This document shows positions 20,839 to 31,852 of a stretch of DNA of 64,000 nt, piece after piece. Source of the DNA: Paragorgia papillata. Taxonomy: Eukaryota > Cnidaria > Anthozoa > Scleralcyonacea > Coralliidae. A model generated the notes under the pieces. It ran no database searches and was not told where the DNA came from. It saw only the letters and a program-made list of their open reading frames with translations. The stretch is from positions 2,718,001-2,782,000 of the forward strand of contig JAWNZC010000232.1 in NCBI GenBank assembly GCA_035771165.1. The letters are read 5' to 3'. Numbering within the stretch: position 1 is the first letter of the stretch; every line of letters starts with the position of its first letter. The position numbers were made by a program, and so were the translations under genes.

Positions 20839-22040
20839 TATATAGAAAGAAAAAACTATAACGCATGAAACATTTTTTACTGTCGATAACAATGAGACTT
20901 TACAGATGATGTATTTGAAATTCTCCCAACTGTGTCTATGCTGGCGCCAAAGCACGTCATCAAACCGTGCTCCGTTCTCTGAGGGAGTACATTTTTCTGC
21001 TGATCTCTATATAACTGGATTGCTGCTCATCCTTTATGGTCTGCAGCAAGAAACATCTTGAAACCACTGGCGGCCAAATTAGTACTCCAGGTCCAGTGTA
21101 CCTTGCAGGCTTAGGAGTAGTAAGAGTTTACCTGAGGAGTCGAAAAGGTAGAAGTTAGATGGGATGACTCTCTGGGACCTTTTCCGAAGGCTGCGCCAAG
21201 TGCCATATTGAACTTTACTGCCATCCCACAAGCTTTGGAAATGGCTGTCGGAGGCGACGTGGGGGAGAAAACCCCACCGGAGATTCCACATTTTTGAGGT
21301 TAGGGTTAGTGGTTCCTGTAGGGGGTTGGGGGATAGACTTTCACTAAATTCCATACTTTACACGACTACATCTTCGGGAAAAGTCCTAGAGAATCATTGC
21401 ATCTAACCTCTTCCAGTCGATAAAGCCGTAAAACAGTTGTCGGATGCCAATTTACTGTTACTACTTTAATACGATTGAAAAACAGAAGGAAAATACAAGA
21501 AAATACAGTTCAAGATTACCATCTACATACTTCAGGCCTTGTAAACACTTATGCCTTAATACCAATGGTATATAAATAGTTTTATAATGAAGTTATTGAC
21601 TGTTTTTGGTTATCTATACGAATTTTGTAATATAGGCAATTAGTTTATCGATTACCGATCAGAGTAAACAAAATACGAAATAACACGTTTTACTGCTTAA
21701 TACCAACAAATGCATAAAATAATCTTGTAAACATTTTACAATGTTCTTTGTTTGATACCAATGGCAGAAATATGTTTAATGGTCTCTTTTCGTCTCTTTT
21801 CGTGCTACGAAAACATAAAAAGTTTCCGTGGCGGGCATCTTAATTGGTACACCAAATTCGTCATCTCCGCTGGCTTCGTTTTTGGGGCTGGATGCAATCG
21901 AGTTACATAGAGATCAGTGACTGTCAATCAGAGCGTGCGTATCGAGTTGACTATATAATAAACGCATAAACTAGCTTCCTTCATATCAAATGACTCATCC
22001 GTATTGCATAACGAAACTCTTTTTTAGTAATATTTTGTAG

Positions 22041-22441
22041 TAATACCATGATCGCCTCGGATTCTTTTGTTCTCCGAGGGAATGTAAACCTCGTATTTCC
22101 CTCATCGCTCATGCAAGAGGGAAATTTATGCTTTGTCTTCTAATTTTCCCGTGCATGTTGATGAGAGAAAATTAGAATACAAAGAAATCCTTTGTCATCT
22201 TCTAATTTTCCCGTGGATGTTGATGAGGGAAAATTAGAAGAGAAAGAAATCTTTTGTCTTCTTCTAAATTTCCCTCTTGCATATATTTTCCCTCATCAAC
22301 ATGCACGGGAAAATTAGATGCAACTTCTAGGATCAACCGTGTAAATTTCCTGTCGGTAAGATTCTCAAAGTTTTCCTCGGCGATCATAATATTACAAACT
22401 AATAACATGACTTTTCGGGAAATTAGCGATTAAATTTCCCT
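22041..22441 (+). repeat. 400-bp dispersed repeat, copy 1
   Basis: Co-linear with 38471-38870 at over 90 percent identity by eye. It is built from inverted modules of TTCTAATTTTCCCGTGCATG and its complement. Both copies keep an open minus-strand frame of about 68 codons (22202-22408 here). Confidence 0.9.
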
Positions 22442-23174
22442 CAAGTCATGTTATTACTTATAATAATAATGACGACTAAAAAGGCTTTGTTTGTTTAAAA
22501 TAGAACAACTCTATTTGATACTACGAATTACCAGACGATGGAGTAAGACTCCGAAACGTCGTTATTAAAGGTAGTTATTTTGTTTTAAAGAAACACAAAG
22601 CCTTTTTGGTGATTATTATTTTGGAATATTACTAAAAATGATGTACGTTACTATCCATTTTCAAGAAATATTTTTTGTATTAAATTTTCTTAGGACGAAA
22701 CGTGATTTAGAAAGCAAAATAAATATGCAATTTGTGACGCAATGAGTGGTTAGATTGTACAACACATATACTAATTTGTTGAAGAAAAGAATTAGAATTT
22801 CGGTTAAAACAACGACTTTTGGATGTGTTATTAGACAACGTATGTAGGCGGGTTATTGTAACCATATGTTGTTTGTTAAAATTAGCAAGTTGCACTTGTA
22901 ATTGTTTACTTGATGTCAGTAAACTTCTCAATATGCGTTGTGCAGGCTTCACGAATCTTACTTTTTTGCAAGTTGAATATGTAAGTTGTTTAACGAGTAT
23001 ATCAGAATATTTTAATGACGTAATTCAAAAGAAGTTTGTATGATTTTTCCCTGCTTCAGGTATAAAGTACTTACGCTATCTAAATGTACTTCACCGATGC
23101 TGTCCCACATGCGGTTGTCGCCGACAATCGCATGTGTATAAGTAATTGATGAAATTCATTCAGATTGTTCCAAG
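22442..23174. other. AT-rich stretch with a hammerhead-like relic at 22530-22565
   Basis: CAGACGATGGAGTAAGACTCC followed by GAAACGTC has a hammerhead-type stem II (GGAGT/ACTCC) and GAAA. The CUGANGA core, however, is altered (U to A) and stem I is poor. The rest has no gene. Confidence 0.35.
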
Positions 23175-23217
23175 CTACACTGATGAGCTGTTGTACAGCG
23201 AAACACCGTGTCTGTAG
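23175..23217 (+). ncRNA. Hammerhead ribozyme (type I), perfect core
   Basis: Order of parts: stem I CTACA (23175-23179) pairs with TGTAG (23213-23217). The core CTGATGA is at 23180-23186. Stem II is GCTG/CAGC with loop TTGTA. The core GAAA is at 23200-23203. A tiny stem III (ACAC/GTGT) has a one-base loop, and the cleavage-site C is at 23212. All invariant hammerhead bases are present. Penelope-like elements are known to carry such minimal ribozymes in their terminal repeats, and two lie within 20 kb, so this is probably the end of a lost element. Catalysis is predicted, not shown. Confidence 0.85.
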
Positions 23218-23219
23218 AT

Positions 23220-23285
23220 TGAACTATATATATATATATTTATATTTATATATATTTATATTTATATATATTTATATATATTTAA
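23220..23285. repeat. TATATT-rich microsatellite
   Basis: Alternating TATA and TATTTATA motifs directly after the ribozyme. Confidence 0.9.
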
Positions 23286-23473
23286 GAAATAGAAAATGGC
23301 CGCCCGTGTTTATATAGCCTGATGTAAACACGAGAGTGAGTTGGGAGAATTTGGAAGTTTATGTGAACCCGAGCCATAGGCGAGGGTTTAGATAAGTACT
23401 TTCGAATTCTCCCAAACTCACTCGAGTGTTTGCATCAGGTTATATAACCACAGCGCATCCATTTTCTATTTTT
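23286..23473. mobile_element. Foldback MITE
   Basis: AATAGAAAATGG with GTTTATATAGCCTGATG on the left matches the inverted right arm (CATCAGGTTATATAAC..., CCATTTTCTATT). A partial third copy of the TAGCCTGAT segment follows near 23525. Confidence 0.8.
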
Positions 23474-23578
23474 TTTATGAAATAAGACTAAGAAATGTGC
23501 CATGACGTCACAACCGTGTTTACATAGCCTGATATAAACACAGTAATTGACCAATCACAGCGTGCGTAAGATGCAACC

Positions 23579-23579
<1 letters not shown>

Positions 23580-23637
<58 letters not shown>
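23580..23637. repeat. (TA)n microsatellite
   Basis: Pure TA run of about 28 units. It is followed by a hairpin-type repeat (23638-23790, AAGTATTTGCCTGAGG against CCGAGGGCAAATACTT). Confidence 0.95.
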
Positions 23638-23638
<1 letters not shown>

Positions 23639-23820
23639 TGTATGCATTGAACCGAGTGCGAGGTCTGTACAGAAAAGTATTTGCCTGAGGTTTTCGTACA
23701 GACAGATTGACGAAGAAGCGAGGTTTGTGCGATAAAACCGAGGGCAAATACTTTCCAGTACAGACCGAGCAAACGAAATTAATAAAGAATTTATTATATG
23801 GCTATTGGTTCATTTTATTT

Positions 23821-24134
23821 TTAAAGGTGCATTCCACTCCGTTCTGCGCATGATCCGCCATCTTGTTTTTGTTAGCCTCGAAGATAATTACAGGAAGTAC
23901 TCTGCTCATTGTAAACCGTTGGGAGCAATATGGCAGAAAACCAAGCGTTTCGGCGAGGATATCTCTTCGGATTTCTTCTGTTTCTTCTAAAAATATTTTG
24001 TTTCGAGTACAAGTAAGAAAGAAGAAGCAAGAAAAGCGTACAATCTTGAATAAGGTATCAGTATTTCCCCCCGTAAATATAGATGTAAATATTAGTTTCG
24101 TACGTGAGCAGAACGCAGTGTAATGCATCTTTAA
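23821..24134. mobile_element. TIR MITE with TTAA ends, 314 bp
   Basis: TTAAAGGTGCATTCCACTCC at the left is mirrored at the right (the reverse complement starts TTAAAGATGCATTACACTGC). The terminal repeat is about 32 bp. TTAA borders are typical of piggyBac- or Kolobok-related elements. 24135-24400 contains only a short duplicated TTGTTTCTATAA segment. Confidence 0.85.
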
Positions 24135-24404
24135 GTTCCGAGTGTTGTTTTTGTCTTAATAATCATACCTATTATAGGTTTTCGTGTCGCTTCTTGGCCT
24201 TCTTGTTTACACCAGTTTGGCTTTTATTTGTCGTGTTTTTAGATAAACAGCTTTATCCTCTAAGGAGAAAAATGTTTCCTTGTGGCGAGAAACAAGCAGA
24301 AAACCGCCGTTTCAATCGAGTCGATTTAGCTTAATTGCGATCATCAAGCGTGAGTGGGCCGCTTGTTTCTATAAGAGAGTGAGTGGGTCGGTTGTTTCTA
24401 TAAC

Positions 24405-25141
24405 TTATAGACTATAAGGCTTGTATTTTCCTTTCTATAAGGCTTGTATTTTCCGTTTTGAAAGTCGAAAGTAACATCTAAAACGTTTACCACATGTAAA
24501 TTTGTCTGGGCTGTTATTTTGAGGTCGAGCTGTTCGAAAATTTTGTGTAGATCTTTTCTTGACTTGTCTGCCGATCTCGCGGTTTTGTTCTTTAAAATGG
24601 CCAATCCGTCATTTCTATATAGGCCGATATTTTCTTTGCCCAACTTTTTTCCAAGGCTGTTCAAAATAAAAAGGCCAACCAGTTCGCAAATTTCGGCGCC
24701 GTCATAGCTACCATGGTGACACAAGATAAATCTGTAATTTCATCGCTGTCTATATTTGTCAAATTTCTGGCCCAAGATAATGCTTGGTCCAGTAGGTTTT
24801 CAGATATTGATGGATAGAAATCGACAATATCAAATGAAATAAAAGTGTGTCTATTTTTTTCGTTGATATTATTAAACCATTCGATTACATTTTGTGTGTT
24901 TCTCCATTGATTTGCTTTCGAAATTCTTCTCAATTGGGTATTTATTCTGTCAAGAATTACTTTACTGAGTTTTCCAGATCAGATTCGCTGTTTGTTTTCG
25001 AAATTACCTTTATGGTCTGTAAGTGAAATAAATGCTTCGTGTTTTTTTGTCTGTTCAATTCTGTCACTAATTTTTAGTTTGTTTGAAATGTTTGTTAATT
25101 CTTCATCAATCTGTGTTATTGTGTCCTCTGTTATTGTGGCC
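24405..25141 (-). pseudogene. Penelope-like reverse transcriptase fragment
   Basis: The minus strand reads, in order, ATITEDTITQIDEEL; a disrupted segment near 24970-24985 (TGA and a small deletion); the RT A-motif FISFDIVDFYPSISENLL; a stretch disturbed near 24720; then GLYRNDGLAILKN, KSRKDLHKIFEQL and LDVTFDFQNGKYKPYRK. The catalytic YRDD box is YRND, so the second metal-binding Asp position is compromised. Penelope-like elements prime reverse transcription at nicked DNA with a GIY-YIG nuclease. This copy lacks the nuclease end. It abuts a second copy in the opposite orientation at 25142. Confidence 0.8.
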
Positions 25142-26358
25142 TTTTTATTTTAAACAGCCTTGGAAAAAAGTTTGGCAAAGAAAATGTCGGCCTATATAGA
25201 GATATGACGGATTGGCCATTTTAAAGAACAAAACCGCGAGATTGGCAGACAAATCAAGAAAAGATCTACACAAAATTTTCGAACAACTCGGCCTCAAAAT
25301 AGCAGCCCAGACAAATTTACATGTGGTAAACTTTTTAGATGTTACTTTTGACCTTCAAAACAGAAAATACAAGCCTTATAGAAAGCCCAATGACGATCCA
25401 TTGTATGTAAACAAGCAATCAAACCACCCACCTAGCATTTTAAAACAGCTAACAACATTAATCGGCAAACGCATTTCCTTTCTCTCATCGTACAACACAA
25501 CATTTAAGGAATGCGCACCAATTTACCAAAATGCATTTAGACACAGTAATTTCAATCAGAAATTGAATTACACACAGCAAAACCCACAACCACGCAAAAA
25601 CCGACATCGCAATATCATTTGGTTCAATCCACCATACAACAAAAACGTAAGATCAAACATAGGACGCAGCTTTCTCAACCTAATTGACAAACATTTCCCA
25701 CCAGAAAACAAACTCCATAAAATTTTCAACAGAAATACAGTGAAAGTCAGTTACAGTTGCATGAACAACGCCAAGTCCACAATCATGAAGCACAAAAGTT
25801 AACGCACACCTACTTAAAAAAAATCGGGTATAAAATGAAAACACAGCCAGTTGCAACTGCAGGGATAAAAACAAGTGCCCACTTCATGGACAGTGCCTGA
25901 CTAATAGCATAGTATACGAAGCAGCTGTTTCCACAAGCGACATAAATAACACCAAACACTACATTGGCATGACAGCAAACAATTTCAAAGAGCGATACAG
26001 AAATCACACTAAATCTTTCCAAAACAAAAAATATTCAAACGAACCCGAAGTTTCGAAACACATCTGGGATTTAAAAGAAAAGAAACAAAATTTCAACATA
26101 ACCTGGTCTATTTTAAAACGCGCGCCTTCCTACTCTGGAGGACCAGGCAGATGCAATTTATGTTTGGAAGAGAAACTTTGTATCATGAAAGCAGACAAAC
26201 ACTTTTTACTCAATAAAAGATCAGAAATAATTTCGACATGCAGGCATAAAAATAAATTTAATATCAACAATCTAAACAACAATCAAAAACAAGGAAAGGA
26301 GTGTGAGAAATCCACCACCCACATGCACGCCCACCTTTCAACCAAAACCATTTGAGGG
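25142..26358 (+). pseudogene. Penelope-like element, RT end plus GIY-YIG endonuclease
   Basis: It begins in the RT domain at the same point that the minus copy covers at 24675 (inverted duplicate). A 2-base insertion breaks GLYRD|D. The frame 25216-25803 then reads through KSRKDLHKIFEQL, LDVTFDLQNRKYKPYRK and KQLTTLIGKRISFLSS to a stop at 25801. After a frame change, CPLHGQCLTNSIVYEAAV (near 25875) leads to the GIY-YIG motif HYIGMTANNFKERYRNH, followed by SKHIWDLK and GRCNLCLEEK, and ends at 26355. At least two lesions separate RT and nuclease, so the copy is dead as a single protein. It is followed by a hammerhead at 26473. Confidence 0.85.
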
Positions 26359-26472
26359 CACACGCCCACCTTTCCACCAAAACCATTTGAGGGATGCATT
26401 CATCGTGTCACCGCCCACACACCTACCTTTTGACCAAAACCATTTAAGCGGCCCACGAATCGAAACTACTCA

Positions 26473-26513
26473 GTCGCCTGAAGAACGCCCCGCGTGAAAC
26501 TGACAGTTGCGAC
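26473..26513 (+). ncRNA. Hammerhead ribozyme downstream of the Penelope-like ORF
   Basis: Stem I is GTCGC (26473-26477) with GCGAC (26509-26513). The core CTGAAGA is at 26478-26484. Stem II is ACGC/GCGT with loop CCC. The core GAAA is at 26496-26499. Stem III is ACTG/CAGT with a single A loop, and the cleavage-site base T is at 26508. The orientation matches the ORF that ends 115 bp upstream, as expected for the terminal repeat of a Penelope-like element. Confidence 0.85.
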
Positions 26514-26765
26514 ACTCAACATTTTGAGGTAAGCCCACTTAAACTATACTATATATATATATACCACTTATATGTACATTATGAGACTCCAACTTCATCA
26601 AAGTAATCAGTGCCAATAAATTATAGACCAATACCCATTTATAAATCACTTTGCAAGCGCTTAATAATGTTACTTTACTTTGTCAACATCATGCTAATAA
26701 ACTCTAAACTTAAGTCTGGGAAGCCACACATGCAGAGTTGCCTGCGGAGGAGGCTACGCCAGGCA

Positions 26766-28053
26766 CAACCTCGTACCCAGGGTCTTATCTCCGCTCCCCC
26801 GCCCTCGCCCACCGCTGCGAAAAGACCCTGGTCCAGGCTGGTCACGTGCCGCCCAAAATATGGGCAGTACAAAATAAATTTAGTGTGGGTAGGGTGGTAC
26901 AAAAAACTTTCTCGACTTACCGACCGGAGTAGTGTTTACACAAAACGCAAAACATCTGGCCAGATGAAATGTCACGACTCACGAAAGGTGCACAACGGCT
27001 TGGAGAAGCAATCCGAAACGAGATATAATTTAATAAGAATGCCAAAGTCTCAAAGATCAATATTTTGCTGGCTTTGTAGCGCTGGCGACATGTGTTATTG
27101 ATGGGAGAATATTCGTTTTAAGCATTCGAATCGCGGGGCTTTTAACTGGACGTATTCACTTAAATATAACGGCAGCTTTCACGTGTGGTATTCAACAACG
27201 TACAGGTGAACCATACGTATTTTATTATTTATATTGAGAGTTAGAAACAGTCTTCCATTTCATTATCCACTGTGAGGTTTACTGTGCTGCGTTGTTTTGA
27301 CCAGTTCTCATGCGGACAAAATTATCGTCAGTCATCCACGAACAGATAAGTGATAAATATATTTGATATAAAATGCCAATTTCAAGTTCATTTTAAAAAG
27401 GTTAGTCGATATCCGTACCTATTATATTTTAAACAATTGGCGAGGGACTATAATTTAATACGACGTGCGTGTTATTATTAATAGTCCGAAAAGCGGCGGG
27501 TAAATGGTTTCAAGTATTTTACTATTTTAGTACTGTTTATTTTTGTTTGTTTGTCGTTGATTAATACTAGCTATTGTTCGATATTTTAATACACTTTGCC
27601 GAATGGATGAGCGGCAACAGTTTTCGTAGTGGCGTATTCGTATTTCATGATCAAGCGACGAAAGATCAAATTTGCGGAGTAACTGGAGTTTATATAAATA
27701 GAAAAATGATAATAAGATATCGATTAATCGACTATATATTGTATAATTTAAGCACCCAGGTTGACGATTATTAAACGAATGGGAACATCTTAAACTTTCT
27801 TCATTGTAAACTTAAATAAACACAGCGATTTATTATAAACTAAAAACAATAGCCGTCAAAACAACTTTTTTAAATTTTAAAATCGCATCACCGGTTTAAC
27901 CATTCATTTCAAAATCAAGCATTGATATTTGCAGGGGACCCTCCCACAGTCGAAAATTTTGATAGACGACACGTGACCAGCCTGGACCAGGGTCTTTTCG
28001 CAGCGGTGGGCGGTGGGCGGGGGAGCGGAGATAAGACCCTGGGTACGAGGTTG
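26766..28053. mobile_element. Mutator-like TIR element, 1288 bp, 9-bp target duplication
   Basis: It begins CAACCTCGTACCCAGGGTC and ends with the inverse (GACCCTGGGTACGAGGTTG). The terminal repeats extend about 85 bp inwards to GGCTGGTCACGTG. The flanking 9-mers are CGCCAGGCA (26757-26765) and CGCCAGGCC (28054-28062). Long terminal repeats and a 9-bp duplication fit the Mutator superfamily. No transposase is visible; a 66-codon frame at 27574-27774 is not recognised. It is a non-autonomous relative of the element at 34143. Confidence 0.8.
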
Positions 28054-28374
28054 CGCCAGGCCGATATATTTTTTTTTTCACCCACACAAAATTGCAAAAT
28101 ACCTCCCATATATGGATTATAGTGTTCGATCACTTCGAAAATTCATCGGCAGTGATGTTCCTATTCTGTGGTTGTATCAAGCACATCACTGATCAACCAT
28201 ATAGGCAACTTACTTGGAATACCTACCAACAATTTCGTCAAAAGCAAAGCTGGCCGAAGCTGTTGCATTCCAAGTGGCAACCGAACAACCGAAGACGATA
28301 TACAGTTTATTTTTCTCATGGCTAGCAGGTCTCTACATTCTATAACTTTTTACTAGTATTCCGTCGGTACAGAG

Positions 28375-28674
28375 ATGAGGATCAAAACGCTAACATTCTG
28401 GATCTTTATATTGGCACTGTATACACATTCTGATGCCTTTGGTCGAGCAAGTAGCAATTGCGATGTTCATAGGTTTTCCACATGGCTTCAGCAATACTAA
28501 CAATTGTTCAACAAGACGCGTGCTCAGGCGTTCACTCGGGCTATTGATTACTTTGCAAAATTGTAGTAGGCGACTGAGCGCACGAAGGTGCCAAAGAAAA
28601 ATGGAACTGAAGTGGGGGATCTTGACGAAGAACTTGTTAGGGGGATTACTCATGGATCTTTCAAAACATATTAG
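28375..28674 (+). pseudogene. Broken frame resembling a secreted protein
   Basis: ATG at 28375 opens a typical signal-peptide-like N-terminus (MRIK, then LTFWIFILALY, then SDAFG). The same frame continues with protein-like codons (RAQAFTRAIDYFAKL, KNGTEVGDLDEELVRG) past stops at 28498-28500 and 28564-28569, to a stop at 28672. No family is recognised. It may be a dead exon or chance. Confidence 0.2.
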
Positions 28675-31259
28675 AAACTTGGTTGGTTGGCTTACATCCA
28701 GAGGGGATTACAATTTCATGGTATTTTCTGTTAACAAACAAATTAGCCTGAATTGCTGTCCTACTTTTCCAGTGATTGGAGGGGGGGAGGGTGGGCAGGG
28801 GAGCTAACCCCCCCCCCCCTTTTTTGTGGAGGGGCCTGACCCCCCATTTTAATAACTGGCTATACTAATATTAAACCACAAACTTATGATCAGCAAACCA
28901 TAAACGCTAACTCTAAACATGCCTAAATCTAACCCAAATCAATCTGAAAAAAAACCCAACATAATAAACCGTTGTCATTGAAATTGTCATTGAAGGTTTT
29001 GTCCATTATATTAATGAAGAAAATCACGCCTCAGAATGCAGGAAATGGCATTTCCAGGACTCTAGATTTCAAAATTTTTCTGATACTTTCCTGATCCTCG
29101 TGAAATAGCAGGCTGGTAGTAGTTTAGTGGCTACTAAATCTCATTTTATACCCAGAATTTCAGGGCTACAGAAAAGAATGTGAGTGCAGGATGCCTGCAG
29201 GGATAATGTAAATAAAAATGCAAAATCTTAGGGCACGGGTGTAAAAGATGTCCCAGGTGCTTGACAAGTACCCAGCATTTTATTTTACTGGGGCACCATA
29301 TCAATGTGGATGTCTCTACAGTTTGCTCTAAGGGTCTGTAAGGGGCAGCTGGGGCACTGAAGATTGTTGTGCAACACATCTCAAGGGCATTGAAGTTTGT
29401 AATGAAACATATCTCAGTTGCCCCGGGGTGCCCCATTGCCTAACTATCTACACTGGCCTGAGTGCTGGGCATCATTGCCGAGTGCTGGGCACTGCCATCC
29501 ACAATGAGCAGAACCTAGCCTCCTCTGCAGGCAACTCTCTGGCTACTCAGAATTGTGACTTTTAATCTGTACGGGAAATGTTTTAGTCGAGATCAGAACT
29601 GGGGCTTTTCAACTGCGCAGGCAATGTTTTGGTCGAGATCGATCGTGATCTTTATGTTGACAAAATTGTCAGCACCCTTTATTCTAATTCTATCAACACA
29701 ATGTGATTAGGATACATATTAGTAATTATCCACCTCCTGGGATGTCCTAGCTAAAAGGGCAGGCTTGAATTGGACTGATACATTTATTGAAAAAAAACCC
29801 CAGTAGATAACCAATAATCAATTATGAGTGAGTTTTAGCATTTGATAGAACAATTTGCAAATACGATGAAGTGAAAATATGATTAGTATAAGTTATAAAG
29901 GGCTTTACATCACTATATTACTAATAATATAGATTTTCTCACCCATAGACTTGGTAGTGATTTTCTCTATTTTGCCTCAACGGACGACATATTTGCAGGA
30001 GTCGATCACTGACGGACAAATTATGTCTCAATGGACGAGTTGAATGAGAATTTACGAGCAACAGTATTGATAAATAAAATACGAGGAAACCTGAACATTG
30101 ACGAAATCGTCGAAATACAAGAATTATAAACGCTATATGACCGACAATATCGAAGAATACGTGTAGATCGGCTGCACTCACTGTACTCAGTAAGCTTGCT
30201 CAGCTATAAATGAGCACAGAATAGTGCTAAAAATTAATATACTGCACTGTTTATAAGTCCAGAGAAACTATTGTACTGTTTCTTGTCCCCTGTCTTTGCA
30301 AGTTGTGAGTTGTCCGTCACAGATTCGTGTTCCAAAATTGCGTTAAACCTCGGCGTCTGTGCATTTATATTAATGTAGATGCGTGTGAGCGTATTTTCGA
30401 TCAAAACAGAACTTCTAGGCCAATTTACTGATTGGATTGGTCACTAAAGCACATCAACATCAAAGAATACTTCTTGCATTTGAGCAAAGAAAACCAGTTT
30501 CGCAAAGCAGTTTTGCATATAGCTCGGCGAGAGGTACGAGCACAGAAAACTTTAAAATGAAAATGAATGATGCAAAATTCTTGCAAAGCCTGACGGGAGG
30601 TATGAGTCATAATCTCAAAATCGTGCCAACAGATTAAGACTCGGCCTACCACAGGTAGCCCGAGTAATGATCTGGCTCACGACTGTCTGTGAATTGGCCT
30701 GAACTCAGGAAACCTATTAGTAAACCTCACGAAAACTATTAGTTACTATTGCAAACAAAATCCACGATGTGAGAAGTCCAAGGGCGTAGTTAAGGGAGGG
30801 GGGAAGCACCCCGCAATGTTGGCTTTGTCGGCACAAGTCAACCAGTTGTCGGCAAATTGAGGTTGGGACAGATCGATGGGTCGAGACCTTGTGGGAGAAA
30901 TAACTCCGACAAAATCTCGGGCAAATTATAAAATACTGACAAAAATATCTAAACGAAGTGTTGAGAAAATTAGAAAATGGCGGCAGAACTCGCCAAACGT
31001 CGTTGCAAGATTGCCGAAGAAAGTTTGACAGTTTAGCGCTTTACCGCATCATTACCTGTCTCCCATTAACCTGGAAGTGCTAGCTTGTGCGGGATTTAAT
31101 GAATAATCTAATTTTGAGGTTTTCCTTCTTGAGCGTTGATTGATATGTTAATATAATATCTGATTTCAAATGTAAATAAATACCGTACATAGACAGTGGA
31201 GAATCATTGATTCAACAAAGCAAGAATACGCGACATATTCGGCTAACTTAAAACACAGT
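28675..31259. other. No supported gene
   Basis: G- and C-homopolymer tracts near 28780 and 28807, GGGGCACC/TGCCC-rich words at 29240-29430, then AT-rich DNA. A short plus-strand frame from 30030 (MDELNENLRATVLINKIRG) is interrupted by TAA and is unassigned. Confidence 0.4.
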
Positions 31260-31790
31260 TAGTGGAGGGGGATGGTTTGGAAGCTCCATTGTCTTTCAAG
31301 ATTATGCATTGGTCATGTTGATGAACACAATAGTTCAGGTTGGAGGAAGGCAATTGGTTGGAGAAAGGAAATTCTATGGACACGTGACGACGAAGGACTT
31401 CCCCTCTCTCCTCCGCAGAGGTTAAATTTCGGAGATTGGAGGTTTCGGGGGTCGTCGGAGATGCTCGGAGTCGTCAGCTGGACATAAGTAGTGCGGGCGC
31501 ACCCCCTTATGTCCAGCCGACAATTTCGACGCATCTCCGACGATCCCCGACATAGCCGATCTCCGAAAGAACCTCTGCGGAGGAGAGAGGGACTTCACAA
31601 CGAACAAAGAACTTACAACACGTGACGACGAAGGACTGCACTAATTAAACCTGAACGTTGCTATTGGATGACTGCCTCATTATACAGAAAATACAATACG
31701 TTCAGTGACCGTGAAATTAGACAAATTGAAGAAAAGCATGGAACGATGACTTTTGCCGAGTTTCCAAACCACCCCTTTCCACTAGCTTTG
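31260..31790. mobile_element. TIR element containing a foldback
   Basis: AGTGGAGGGGGATGGTTTGG at the left has an inverted, slightly diverged match near 31765-31790. Inside, 31396-31487 and 31500-31596 are inverted arms (CTCTCTCCTCCGCAGAGG, TCGTCGGAGATGC, CTGGACATAAG). The inner foldback is bordered by a 19-bp direct repeat (31381-31399 and 31619-31637). Confidence 0.65.
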
Positions 31791-31852
31791 CTTAAAACTC
31801 GACACGCACGCCATATTTACACAATGTAAATCTAATACAATATTGGAAAACC

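Noticed and set aside
21079..21354. 91-codon minus-strand frame
   Set aside because: No domain, no splice sites, low-complexity Leu/Ser runs; probably non-coding.
26610..27101. 163-codon frame across the left end of a Mutator-like element
   Set aside because: It crosses the element border and terminal repeat; not a conserved protein.
28433..28807. 124-codon plus-strand frame
   Set aside because: Ends in a GGGGGG tract. The alternative frame from 28375 looks more protein-like, but it too is broken.
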